A stretch of 64,000 nt of DNA from Echinarachnius parma (Eukaryota > Echinodermata > Echinoidea > Clypeasteroida > Echinarachniidae). The notes under the pieces are model-generated. The model ran no database searches and was not told the DNA's origin. It was given only the letters and a program-made list of their open reading frames with translations. Below, in pieces: positions 37,530-64,000 of this stretch. The DNA lies in contig JBAMJV010003353.1 of the NCBI GenBank assembly GCA_037951105.1, forward strand, positions 202,792 to 266,791, given 5' to 3'. The first letter of the stretch is position 1; each line of letters begins with the position of its first letter. The translations under genes were made by a program, and so were the position numbers.

Positions 37530-39055
37530 TAGTTTTGTAAAGCGCCTAGAGATAATTTTATATATAGGCGCTATACCGTGCGTCCCCAAAAAAACTATAC
37601 ACTTTTGAAATGGCTGCCGAATAAAAAATATATGATTCTGGGGGGAAAGTTTTATATGTATGGAAAGCTCATAAACTCAACTTTCATATGACACCAACAA
37701 GTCCGAAAATAATTCATGCTTGGGTGAACACTGCTCACTTTTGTAAAGGGTATGAAAATTAGGTTGCGCAGGAATTAGCCTTCCAATTTGTGAGAGGTAA
37801 ATCCTTTGGAGCTTACGGAATTGAGGATGATATGACCAATTTATGATCAATTGTGATGAGTTTGGGTTTGCTGAGTGAAATTTGTGGTTTATGGGATTAA
37901 CATTTTATGCATGAGTGAACAGGAATTGCATTTATTATTGTAGCATTGTAACTTTCCCTGGTAGACTCAGTGGTTTGTTCATGGGAGTCAGGACGGGGTG
38001 ATGGTACATGGTGCAGGGGAGGTGAAATGTAGGGTAGGACTTTGTTGGGTAGATGGGATAAGGGTCAAGTGGACATGTATGCCCCCCCCCCCCCCCCCTC
38101 TCTCTTTCTCTCTCTCTCTTCCTGGGTGTGCTTGTGCATATCTCGACAATTCATATTCGTTGGTCTCCACTCCAAAATATCCAGACCACCTTCCCTTATC
38201 CCGAATTCTACCTACATTTCCCAAATTGGACTGGTTGCTATTATCCATTGACACCTGAAATCAATCACAATCTATCAGTCAATCAATCAATACCGTGAAT
38301 TAGACAATCAACATTCAGCTATCAATCCCTTAATCAACAATGTATCAGTCAATCGGTACATGTACATGTACCATCATCCCATCCTGACTCCCATGAACAC
38401 ACCACTGAGACTACCAGGGAAAGTTACAAAGCTACAATAAAAAAATGCAATTCCTGTTCACTCATGCATAAAAGTTTGGTTTAATAAACCATAAAATTCA
38501 CTCAGCAAGCCCAACCTGATCGCAAGAGATCATGAATTTATCATATCACCCTCAATTGTGTAAGCTCCAAAGGACTTACCTCTCACAAATTGGAAGGCTA
38601 ATTCCTGCGCAACCTAATTGTCATACCCTTTACAAAAGTGAGCAGTGCTCACCCAAACATGAATTATTTTCGGACTTTTTGGTGTCATATGAAAGTTGAG
38701 TCCATAAGCTATCCATACATATAATTTTTTTCCCCCAGAATCATATATTTTTTTATTCGGCAGCCATTTCAAAAGTGTATAGTTTTCAAAGGATTTACCT
38801 CTCACAAATTGGAAGGCTAATTCCTGCGCAAACTAATTTTCATACCCTTCACAAAAGTGAGCAGTGCTCATCCAAGCATGAATTATTTTCGGACTTTTTG
38901 GTGTCATATGAAAGTTGAGTTTATGAACTTTCCATACATATAAAACTTTTCCCCCAGAATCATATATTTTTTATTCGGCAGCCATTTCAAAAGTGTATAG
39001 TTTTTTTTGGGACGCACGGTATAAATCGAATATATTATTATTACTATTTATAAAT
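37530..39055 (+). repeat. Retroposon tail (GCGCTATATAAAT) split by a transposon
   Basis: GTAAAGCGCCTAGAGA..GGCGCTA precedes, and TAAATCGAATATATTATTA follows, the foldback element at 37576-39019. Joined they resemble the tails at 55568-55630 and (inverted) 58208-58292. Confidence 0.7.
37576..39019. mobile_element. Foldback TIR transposon with TA target duplication
   Basis: Ends CCGTGCGTCCC and GGGACGCACGG are flanked by TA (37574-37575, 39020-39021). Left arm 37576 to about 38011 is the inverted copy of right arm about 38373-38786; the outermost 230 bp of the right arm is then repeated in direct orientation (about 38787-39019). The loop between the arms (38012-38372) holds C and CT runs. No transposase is seen. 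The TA duplication fits the Tc1/mariner/IS630 group. Confidence 0.8.
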
Positions 39056-39059
39056 TCTC

Positions 39060-39985
39060 AATCATAAAAAATAAACTTACAAATGATTAACAAAGCATTG
39101 TTGGGTTGTATTGAAGAAATGTATAATATATACAAGTCCGGCGTTTCTATTGAAAATACAATTAGTAAGTGACTTATAAAAATATAAATTATGCTATTAA
39201 TCTCAGAATTAAAAAAATCCACAAGTGTTCAAATACACAGATGTGACTAATTTAAAGTTATGAGTTTGTCGAATGAATTAATCCTTCAACATTTATACAT
39301 TTGTTCCAGGGATAGTTTCCCATATCATTGCACCTATAATAACGTGACAGAGACGGAAAATTAATTTTAAATGTTTGGACATAACCCATAACTTTAACGT
39401 GATGCGTTTTGATAGTCCTCTACCCCCCCCCCCCCCCCCCCCCCCCTAAATCAGTCAGACCATGCTACGCACTGCTCCCAATTGTAATTTGTATAATTTC
39501 TATATACTCATCGCAATTACTCATGGTTAGTAAGCACAGTGCAGTTGTGGTAGCTGGAAAGTACATCCCGTGATTATTTGGTCATATTATTTTAGCATAA
39601 GGGAACATTCAAATGATTTCTGCAAATAAAATATTTTGAAATTCAGAGGTTTAATTAGTCGGACGTATCCAATATTATAATGGGCGGGTGACGGATAACT
39701 AATTGAGCATAATATTAATACCTACTTCAGTTATTGTGTATTCTTTTTATTTCCCTACCCTTGGGGGAGGGACTACAAGTAAGCAAGGATCTCCACAGAG
39801 AAGTTATGTTTACCCCTGCCCCTTTGCCCCTTTGCCTCCCCCCCCCCCCCCCCCCCCCCCCACTTCATTTCACAAGTCCATTGCATATGAAAACCGATTG
39901 CTCGCATGACGTCTTCGGACAATTTTGACCAAAAGTGCCCTTCATACTCAAAACATAGCTACCAAACGTTAACCGTAAATTGATA
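39060..39985. other. Upstream flank of LRRC40
   Basis: Contains long C homopolymers (39423-39446 and 39838-39860) and an MITE fragment at about 39420-39472. Promoter elements cannot be named. Confidence 0.35.
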
Positions 39986-39997
39986 ACAAAAATCAAA

Positions 39998-53578
<13,581 letters not shown>

Positions 53579-53781
53579 TTCCAGATCCAAGTATATCAAA
53601 TGACAGACACCTGTGTAATGAATACCATGGTGTAGAGCAATCAAGAACAACAACTAGGTAGCAGTATTAGGAGCGTGCCCAACCCAGGCAAGCAATCTAG
53701 ATGAAAAATGTTTTAATTTTTCAGGATTATTGTAACACTTGCATTGAATACTAAGGGGTTTCAGTGACAAACATAGTGTAA

Positions 53782-53858
53782 GGGTTTCGTATAGCTCAGC
53801 TGGTAGAGCACCGGTCTAGCAATCTGGAGGTCTGGAGTTTGAATCCCAGAGATAGCCC
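53782..53858 (+). tRNA. tRNA-like sequence, probably a SINE head or tRNA relic
   Basis: The A box TAGCTCAGCTGG is perfect and the B box GTTTGAATCC near-perfect. A possible anticodon loop reads CTAGCAA (Ala-AGC), but acceptor and anticodon stems contain mismatches. It lies 204 bp after the LRRC40 stop, on the same strand. The tail resembles the repeat at 48190-48230, so a tRNA-derived SINE is more likely than an active tRNA. Confidence 0.4.
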
Positions 53859-53932
53859 ATTTTCTTTGCTCATTTTTAATTTAAGGGTATTATGGATAAT
53901 ATGCAAGAAAAGAATTAAAAGCAACATTTGTA

Positions 53933-53938
53933 AATAAA
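53933..53938 (+). promoter_or_regulatory. Candidate LRRC40 polyadenylation signal
   Basis: AATAAA 355 bp after the stop, followed by a T-rich stretch. Other hexamers exist further downstream (for example near 56424). Confidence 0.35.
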
Positions 53939-54192
53939 GATTCTTTATGTTCTTTTTCTAATGTAGTTAATTCAGGCAAGTACGTAATTTACGTTCATGT
54001 TTGGGGGCAAGTTTTTTTCTTAGAAACTTGCCCACATGGGCAAGTCGAAAAACACATTTTGTAGAGCCCAGGGTCATTGTGGCCTCAAGGGGATTTCATT
54101 TCATAATAATTTATTCATTTATTTCAAATAAAATACAATGTTAAAAATGTACAGATTGTGTAGTTAATAGCACTACTTCATGTTTGATTTTA

Positions 54193-54562
54193 AAGGGATC
54201 TAGTAACTTTGCAAAAAGTGATGAGTGGTTAAAACAATATTATTGTTATCTGATATGTCCACTAGGTGTTGTGTGAACATTTCAAGTTAAATGGACTTTA
54301 TATGGCCGAGTAATGAGCAAAAATGCAAAGTGACATTCACCAACTCATTGCACTCACTTTGTACACGGTTCTGACGATCCATTGGATAATTTGACATCTG
54401 AACACTTCAATCTTAAATATCTTTTTAATGAAAGGGAGATTTGAAAAACCGAAACCTGTCCCATGTTTTTTGTTGTTGATAAGAATACAACAAGGTATGA
54501 GGGAACCGCTAGAATTCCAATTGGATTTTGAGGATTTGGACAATGTTACTAAGTCCCTTTAA
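54193..54562. mobile_element. MITE with TTAAAGGGATCTAGTAAC ends, copy 3
   Basis: Left TTAAAGGGATCTAGTAAC and right GTTACTAAGTCCCTTTAA are inverted repeats. Related to 21678-21902 and 26444-26792. Confidence 0.8.
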
Positions 54563-54805
54563 GGCCATGTTGGGTCTCTAGACTTGAAAAGTTTAAGTTA
54601 AACTCCAGAAATTGTTCACAAAATGTTGGTCTTGAAACGAAACCAGTTTGTCACAAGTATAGTTGACATCGGCACCATGTATGTCTCCATTACATTTCAG
54701 TACTTAGAATAACAAGGTTTTATATGTGTACTATTTGTTGTTCCTCTTACTCCATCTAAAGGTACTATCCATTAAATGTAAGTTAAATCAAGTATGATAC
54801 AATGG

Positions 54806-54910
54806 TTGATTTCAAGTATGGTGTTTAAGGCCGGTGTTAGTGTTTATTACACACAAACACCAGTTTGATAAACACTAACACCAGCCCTAAACACCATACT
54901 TGAAATCACC
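54806..54910. repeat. Strong hairpin, about 100 bp
   Basis: GATTTCAAGTATGGTGTTTA and TAAACACCATACTTGAAATC are mirror arms around an inner pair GGTGTTAGTGTTTAT / ATAAACACTAACACC. Confidence 0.85.
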
Positions 54911-54914
54911 CAAT

Positions 54915-55560
54915 GTAGTAGGATATTTTAAAAAGAGGCGAACAAACTTAATGTTAGTACCATGATAGATCAGACTTGTCATATTGAATATTCCATTTCA
55001 TGTTTATGTCAAGATGAAAAGGGAAAGGAGTTTAATAAACCAAAGACTTTTTTTTCAGAATACTCTGTGTCACTTAATAGCAGTAAGCATTCCCAAAACA
55101 ATATTTTTAAAAAATAAAAAATAAATCATCAGGTATCTAGGCTGGTATCAATTTCAATATTTAAATTTCAAAACAATAATAAAATAATATCACATGAATT
55201 TTGTCTCCAGTAAATTATTCGGTTAAATACAAATTTGAATTCATTACAATTTGTAACCAAAATTGTGATCACATTTTTAAAAGTATGTGACTTATAAAGT
55301 CTAATTAACACGATCTGAATATGAAATAAGTGAAATTCTTAAATATTGAATTAGATACTGGCGCAGGAGGGTAATGTATACCAAAGAGTTTACTTTATTT
55401 ACTAAAGAGCTGAGATTAAAAGTCATTCCTCCCCACCCCATATACAAATCTCTCTGATTAGGTATCACAGGTCATAATGATTTGTAGTATATACAGGGAG
55501 TGGAGATGGTGCACACAATGTGTGCTGGTTTGCATTGTATCCTATGACCGGGGTAATAAT
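54915..55560. other. AT-rich spacer, no gene seen
   Basis: No feature recognised. Confidence 0.35.
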
Positions 55561-55567
55561 ATCATGG

Positions 55568-55630
55568 TAAAGCGCTTAGAGATGATTATCAATCATATTA
55601 TGTGCTATATAAATCAAGTATATTATTACA
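55568..55630 (+). repeat. Retroposon tail (AAAGCGCTTAGAGA..GCTATATAAATC)
   Basis: Same tail family as 37530-39055 and 58208-58292; followed by ATTATTA. Confidence 0.65.
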
Positions 55631-55694
55631 TGTATTATACAATCTTATACCATAAATGCGCTTAGAGATCATAATTTGTATTCTTTTCTTTATC

Positions 55695-55745
55695 TCTCTC
55701 TCTCTCTCTCTCTCTGTTTGTTTGTTTGTTCGTTTGTTTGTTTCT
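55695..55745. repeat. CT and GTTT microsatellites
   Basis: TCTCTC run followed by TTTGTTTG repeats. Confidence 0.85.
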
Positions 55746-55749
55746 TTAT

Positions 55750-56575
55750 TTCACACTTAATAGTTTATTTCGCACTCATAGAATTCAGTTCATTGACCAT
55801 TACATTACTGATGTCATTAAAATGAATTTATAGTTTGTGTATGATCAAATTGTATAATAGAGGCCAGTTTACATATTACAGCTTTTATATAACTATATAC
55901 AAAATATAATAGATATATGGATATCTTTAAAAGAAATACAGAGAATGATACAAGGTAGCAATTTAAGTTTGTCTGAATGAAATTTCCAGGTAATTACAGC
56001 ACTATTTTCTGCCTGTATATATTTATCATGGTGCACATTGGCACCAGGAGCTCAGTACTGTATGAGTAACTGTGTATGTTGCTTACTGTAATACATTGAA
56101 ACATGTGTGATGTACATAGCTTTAATTCAGAATTGTTTAAAATGTATGATTTTGGAAAGCAGGTTTTTTTTTTAGAGCTTACGGTTTATGATTTTTTTTT
56201 ACAAATTGTAGAGCCGTCTGTAGATGTCTTCCACTTCTTTTCACATTGCTTTCATCTGTCACTTTATTACACTGCTTTCTCTTCATATAATGTTCATGTG
56301 CATACATTTGTAAAAATGATATATAAAATCTACCTAGTACTGTCATATTGTACTGTACTATAATATATGTTTCTGTACTAGATTGTACTCATTATTATAC
56401 GATGTGTTAGAGTAATTTTATGTAATAAAATGATACATTTATATCATGGATTACTTTACTGCATACCAGCACTCTCTTTATTTGTATGTTTGTGGTTTTT
56501 ATTTAGTTATTATTATTTACGTTTGGGACTGCCCTTTATTGTCACCATCCATGTTTGTGTTTGCAAGTCTGTTGT
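55750..56575. other. AT-rich spacer, no gene seen
   Basis: May contain distal LRRC40 3' UTR; an AATAAA lies near 56424. Confidence 0.35.
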
Positions 56576-56580
56576 ATATC

Positions 56581-57130
56581 CAGTGGCGTAGCCAGGATTT
56601 CTTTAAGGGGGGGGGGGCTCCGACCTTCGAGCGTGTAAGAAGCCGATTCGTGTGGGGTTAAAGGAACTACAGCGTCTAGATGACCTAATTTTAGGCTCTC
56701 TATACCAAGTAATTTTTTCCTCAAGAAAAAGAATTTGGCAGTCATTTCCATTGAAATCAATCAATTTTTGGGTAATTAGTAAATATCTAATTGTCCTGGG
56801 AATACCCCTTTTCAATCGCCAAAATGTTGCCTAAATTCTGTCGATGACGTAAGCCGATGAAGTGTCAATCACATGGCAATCATGCTGCTGATTTTGGACC
56901 CTAAATGTGGGCAGGGCAGTTTATTTTCATGGAGTTTTTTCGTCAGACCTAGTTTATAAGTCGTCAACTATGGAATAAGTGCCAAAGTACGTTGTATTCT
57001 TTAGTTCCTTTAAGGGTGCAGTGCCTCTGGAAGCTTTTGTATTTTAGCTATTCAAAGCACAAAAATTGAAACCACCCAAAACAAGCACCAAGCAAAAAAA
57101 GAAGAAAACAAAAACAGGCTTGAGGGGGGT
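56581..57130. mobile_element. AGTGGCGTAGCCAGGATTT repeat, right limit approximate
   Basis: Starts with CAGTGGCGTAGCCAGGATTT followed by a G run, a common end of dispersed invertebrate repeats. The right limit near GAGGGGGGTTCTGG (57122) is a guess. Confidence 0.5.
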
Positions 57131-57192
57131 TCTGGCCTAGGAGGCTTCACTGTGTTTATGTAGAAGTATATGTTCACAGATTATTTTTACTA

Positions 57193-57345
57193 CAGTCAAA
57201 CCTGTGTAAGCAGCTATCTTTCTAATAGCAGCCAACCTGCTTAGAGTGACCATCACAAGGGATCATCTTGGGAAAAATGACGTCACAAAACTATAGAGGT
57301 CACTTCCCTTTTTTCCTCAGGTAGTCATACACTGGTTTGACTGTA
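57193..57345. repeat. AAACCTGTCTATA-family MITE
   Basis: TACAGTCAAACCTGTGTAAG at the left and TACACTGGTTTGACTGTA at the right are inverted repeats. Confidence 0.75.
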
Positions 57346-57349
57346 CCAA

Positions 57350-58025
57350 ATTATAAACTTTGAATGCGAGATTGACAAAATATAATTGGAACACATGTAA
57401 CATTGCATGAGCAAAGATTTTACAAATCTGCCAATTTTAATCGCTGTACACATTTGTGTTAATTTAAATATAGAACTAATCTCCCTTTCATTATGAAAGA
57501 TACGAAATGAATATCATAGCGAAGACCCTGGGACCATGAAAATAGGTGTAAAACATAAGAATATAAAGAGCTTGGAACAGCTGAATTACCTTGTTACAAA
57601 TGGTCTTGCTACATCTAATCAATATATTCTTAACTGTATCAGGGATTTTCAATATGGAAATAAAACGGGGGAGGAAAGACATTTCTAGAAAAGGTATAAA
57701 AATCAGTTTAACGGATAACTGTTTACAACAGAATCTAGTAAATCACTGGTTATGAAATCAAACTATGCTACAATTTATATCAATTGTTGAATGCCAGAAA
57801 CATACAAACATCATCCCTTTGTGAATGCTTCCATTACATGTGTGGAAAGAGACCAATTATTAACAGAAATAACCCTATTATATTACCCCATAATACAGAA
57901 ACTACTGCACAGTGACTTTACACAGTGAACCATACCAGGGAAAAGAGGGTTCATCTTTATACACAAAATTAACCCAATGAAGACGATTTTATTTGGTATA
58001 CAATAATACATGTATGTGTTCTCTA
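57350..58025. other. AT-rich spacer, no gene seen
   Basis: No exon or RNA gene recognised. Confidence 0.35.
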
Positions 58026-58034
58026 TAGACCCCA

Positions 58035-58198
58035 GCCCAAGATGCAGAAAGAGATGCATCCATTGTAGTTGCAATTAATTGAAAGTCAGATCATGTGACT
58101 AAATGTGCAAATCTGATTGGTTAAAATGCACACATTTTTGGGATAACAATTAATTGTAACTTACAATTGATTAAATCTCTTTTTGCAATGGGACCCTG
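58035..58198. mobile_element. Decayed relative of the 44980 palindromic MITE
   Basis: GCAGAAAGAGATGCATCCATTG..AATCTGATTGGTTAAAATGC..TCTCTTTTTGCAATGGGACC matches the order of segments in 44980-45145. Confidence 0.7.
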
Positions 58199-58207
58199 AA
58201 TGAGTTA

Positions 58208-58292
58208 TGTAATAATAATAATAATAATAATATCCTTGATTTATAAAGCGCCTATCACGATTGATAATCATCTCTAAGCGCTTTACAATTAT
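58208..58292 (-). repeat. Retroposon tail, minus orientation
   Basis: The reverse complement reads GTAAAGCGCTTAGAGATGAT..TATAAATCAAGGATATTATT, as at 55568-55630. Confidence 0.7.
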
Positions 58293-58488
58293 GTGTTTCT
58301 ATCCTAAATGTTCCAAGCACTTAAAAGCCCATTTATGAATTTGCAAATATCTGCAAATCGTCTTTAAACTATGTTGGTTTTGAACCATTGGTCATTCACT
58401 TTACATCACAAAAATCACATTTCTTCCTGCACCGGCAATGCACTCATCCACAGTACGATAGAAATAACAATTTATTGACAAATACTGT

Positions 58489-58640
58489 CAAAACTGTCTT
58501 AGCCGCTACCTGTCTATAGCAGCCAACCTGTCAACAGTGCCCATCAAATGTGTTCTCCTGCATAGAAAAACAACCTTTTGGGACCTGTCTATAGAGGTCA
58601 CCTGTATACAGTGGCCATTGTACACAGATTTGACTGTACC
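58489..58640. repeat. AAACCTGTCTATA-family hairpin
   Basis: TGTCTATAGCAGCCAACCTG, TGTCTATAGAGGTCACC and ACAGATTTGACTGTA are family segments. Confidence 0.65.
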
Positions 58641-58890
58641 AGATGTTCACGTGCACTTAATAAGTGAGCTCGCATCTCCCATTCTCCATGAGTTCGGGAA
58701 CATTTTCTTGCTAGATTTCGATCTCTCTCGATATTATATAAGATCTTTAGTACATACATACTGTAGTAGATGTGTAGAGGTAGGAAAAGTTCAATAAAAT
58801 ACTGTTCTGTTTTCCTTCAGTCATTGATAAATCCCTGAAGAAGCTCTGTGTGCAAAAATTCGGACTGAAAATAATGTTTTCAAACAATGT

Positions 58891-58896
58891 TTTATT
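58891..58896 (-). promoter_or_regulatory. Candidate ClpP polyadenylation signal
   Basis: AATAAA on the minus strand about 180 bases after the ClpP stop. It lies in repeat-like sequence with mirror GTTCAATAAAA motifs (58788 and 58890), so it may belong to a repeat. Confidence 0.35.
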
Positions 58897-59073
58897 GAAC
58901 TTTTCTTACATCTATATCTCGATTGCACCAACGCAGACCCAACATCTTTAACTCCAGAGTAGACGTGTGGCCTACAGCTACGGAACCGAATATAGGCACC
59001 ACCATATGTGCCCAATGGCGCAGGAAGGATTTTTCAGTGCATTTTACAAAGTTCATGAGGTGTTCTGGATGCG

Positions 59074-63189
<4,116 letters not shown>

Positions 63190-63282
63190 CTGTAAACAGA
63201 TACCATATAATCAATACAAAATTAATCAATTTAATAACAATGTACACAAAATAAATATCTCCTTTTTTCTTCTTTTTTTTTT

Positions 63283-63392
63283 ACAGTGGAACCTTGTTAT
63301 TAAGAGCTCTTGATATAAACTATGTTAACCCTCTTGTGACAAGGTCAGTCTGCTGGTCCCATGGTCCTTGTTATAATGAAGTTCCACTGTAG
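63283..63392. mobile_element. Short MITE with TACAGTGGAACC ends (pogo-like)
   Basis: TACAGTGGAACCTTGTTAT and ATAATGAAGTTCCACTGTA are inverted repeats over about 110 bp, with TA at both ends, the pattern of pogo/Tigger-type MITEs. Confidence 0.85.
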
Positions 63393-63394
63393 TA

Positions 63395-63790
63395 GTGGTA
63401 TATTGCCATTTAATTAATAATAATTAATATAAATGAACTATCTATCAATCAAAATGATTACTGTGAAAAATAACATTTCCTTGTATAGTGCCATAATGAG
63501 AATAGTCTTTATCATATTGTGCACCATCTGTTGGTGAGCTATTCCAAAAGCGCATCTTCTGTTCATGTTTTTATATTTTCTGACATTTGGGGCCTTCAAA
63601 TTTTGCTTTTTGCAACATTACAAATGACAATTATAGATCTTAAAGATAAACTTGCCCCACTTTAATTTGAATGAATGTTGTTGATATTGTAGGAGTCATT
63701 GCTTTGAGAAGACTTTTAATCTGTTATATTAATTAAAGAGGTGTCTGCAATTTGGGAATAATTATGTTATTTGCTCAACTGGGAGAGCAA
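63395..63790. other. Intron or upstream sequence of ClpP, nothing recognised
   Basis: AT-rich. The exon encoding the residues just before GRGERAYD was sought here and not found. Confidence 0.4.
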
Positions 63791-63794
63791 GCCA

Positions 63795-63805
63795 TTTATT
63801 TGTTT

Positions 63806-63846
<41 letters not shown>

Positions 63847-63880
63847 TTTTTATTTTTATTTTTTTTGGGGGGGGGGGGAT
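63795..63880. repeat. (TTTA)n microsatellite and G run
   Basis: TTTA repeats, T run and G homopolymer. Confidence 0.95.
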
Positions 63881-64000
63881 CAGGCTAAAATATATATTGA
63901 AGATACACATAGAGACAATTTTGCTGATATTTTGTTAAGGATCTAAAACAATCTACTCATATCCATCTAAGCTATGATGGTTCACATACTAATAACATTG

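Overview
This is eukaryotic nuclear DNA, AT-rich and full of introns, microsatellites and short inverted-repeat transposons. The gene set is metazoan: TRIC channel, LRRC40, mitochondrial ClpP, a Tctex1 dynein light chain and an FN3/ITIM-type receptor. Dispersed hairpin repeats of kinds I associate with marine invertebrates (echinoderm, hemichordate, amphioxus or mollusc) suggest such a genome. The phylum cannot be fixed from the sequence alone.

Layout. (1) 2406-10188 (+): the 3' nine coding exons of a single-pass receptor with FN3 modules, a transmembrane exon, a juxtamembrane proline motif resembling cytokine-receptor Box 1, and a long single-exon cytoplasmic tail carrying two arrays of tyrosine motifs. 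(2) 10189-20619: probable 3' UTR, then transposon-rich spacer. (3) 20620-21069 (+): an intronless Tctex1-domain protein. (4) 21070-30155: spacer with several MITE families. (5) 30156-34528 (-): a complete five-coding-exon TMEM38/TRIC gene. (6) 34529-39997: a shared upstream region between divergent TRIC and LRRC40, holding a triple palindrome and a nested foldback transposon. (7) 39998-53578 (+): complete LRRC40, 13 exons and 603 codons. (8) 59074-63189 (-): the last five coding exons of mitochondrial ClpP, convergent with LRRC40; its 5' end lies beyond the window.

The genes are unrelated housekeeping or signalling genes, not a pathway cluster. The most striking pattern is not a gene. In all four intron-containing genes, partial decayed tandem copies of exons ('exon echoes'), usually spanning one splice site, sit in the introns next to the parent exon. 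I count roughly two dozen, in the receptor, TRIC, LRRC40 and ClpP. The extreme case is LRRC40 exon 12, with five upstream echoes, the last three in a ~206-bp array.

The window also holds many non-autonomous DNA transposons whose ends can be defined: a TTAA-flanked piggyBac-like family with matched subterminal palindromes, a TA-flanked foldback inserted in a retroposon tail, pogo-like MITEs, several near-perfect palindromes, and a LINE reverse-transcriptase relic.
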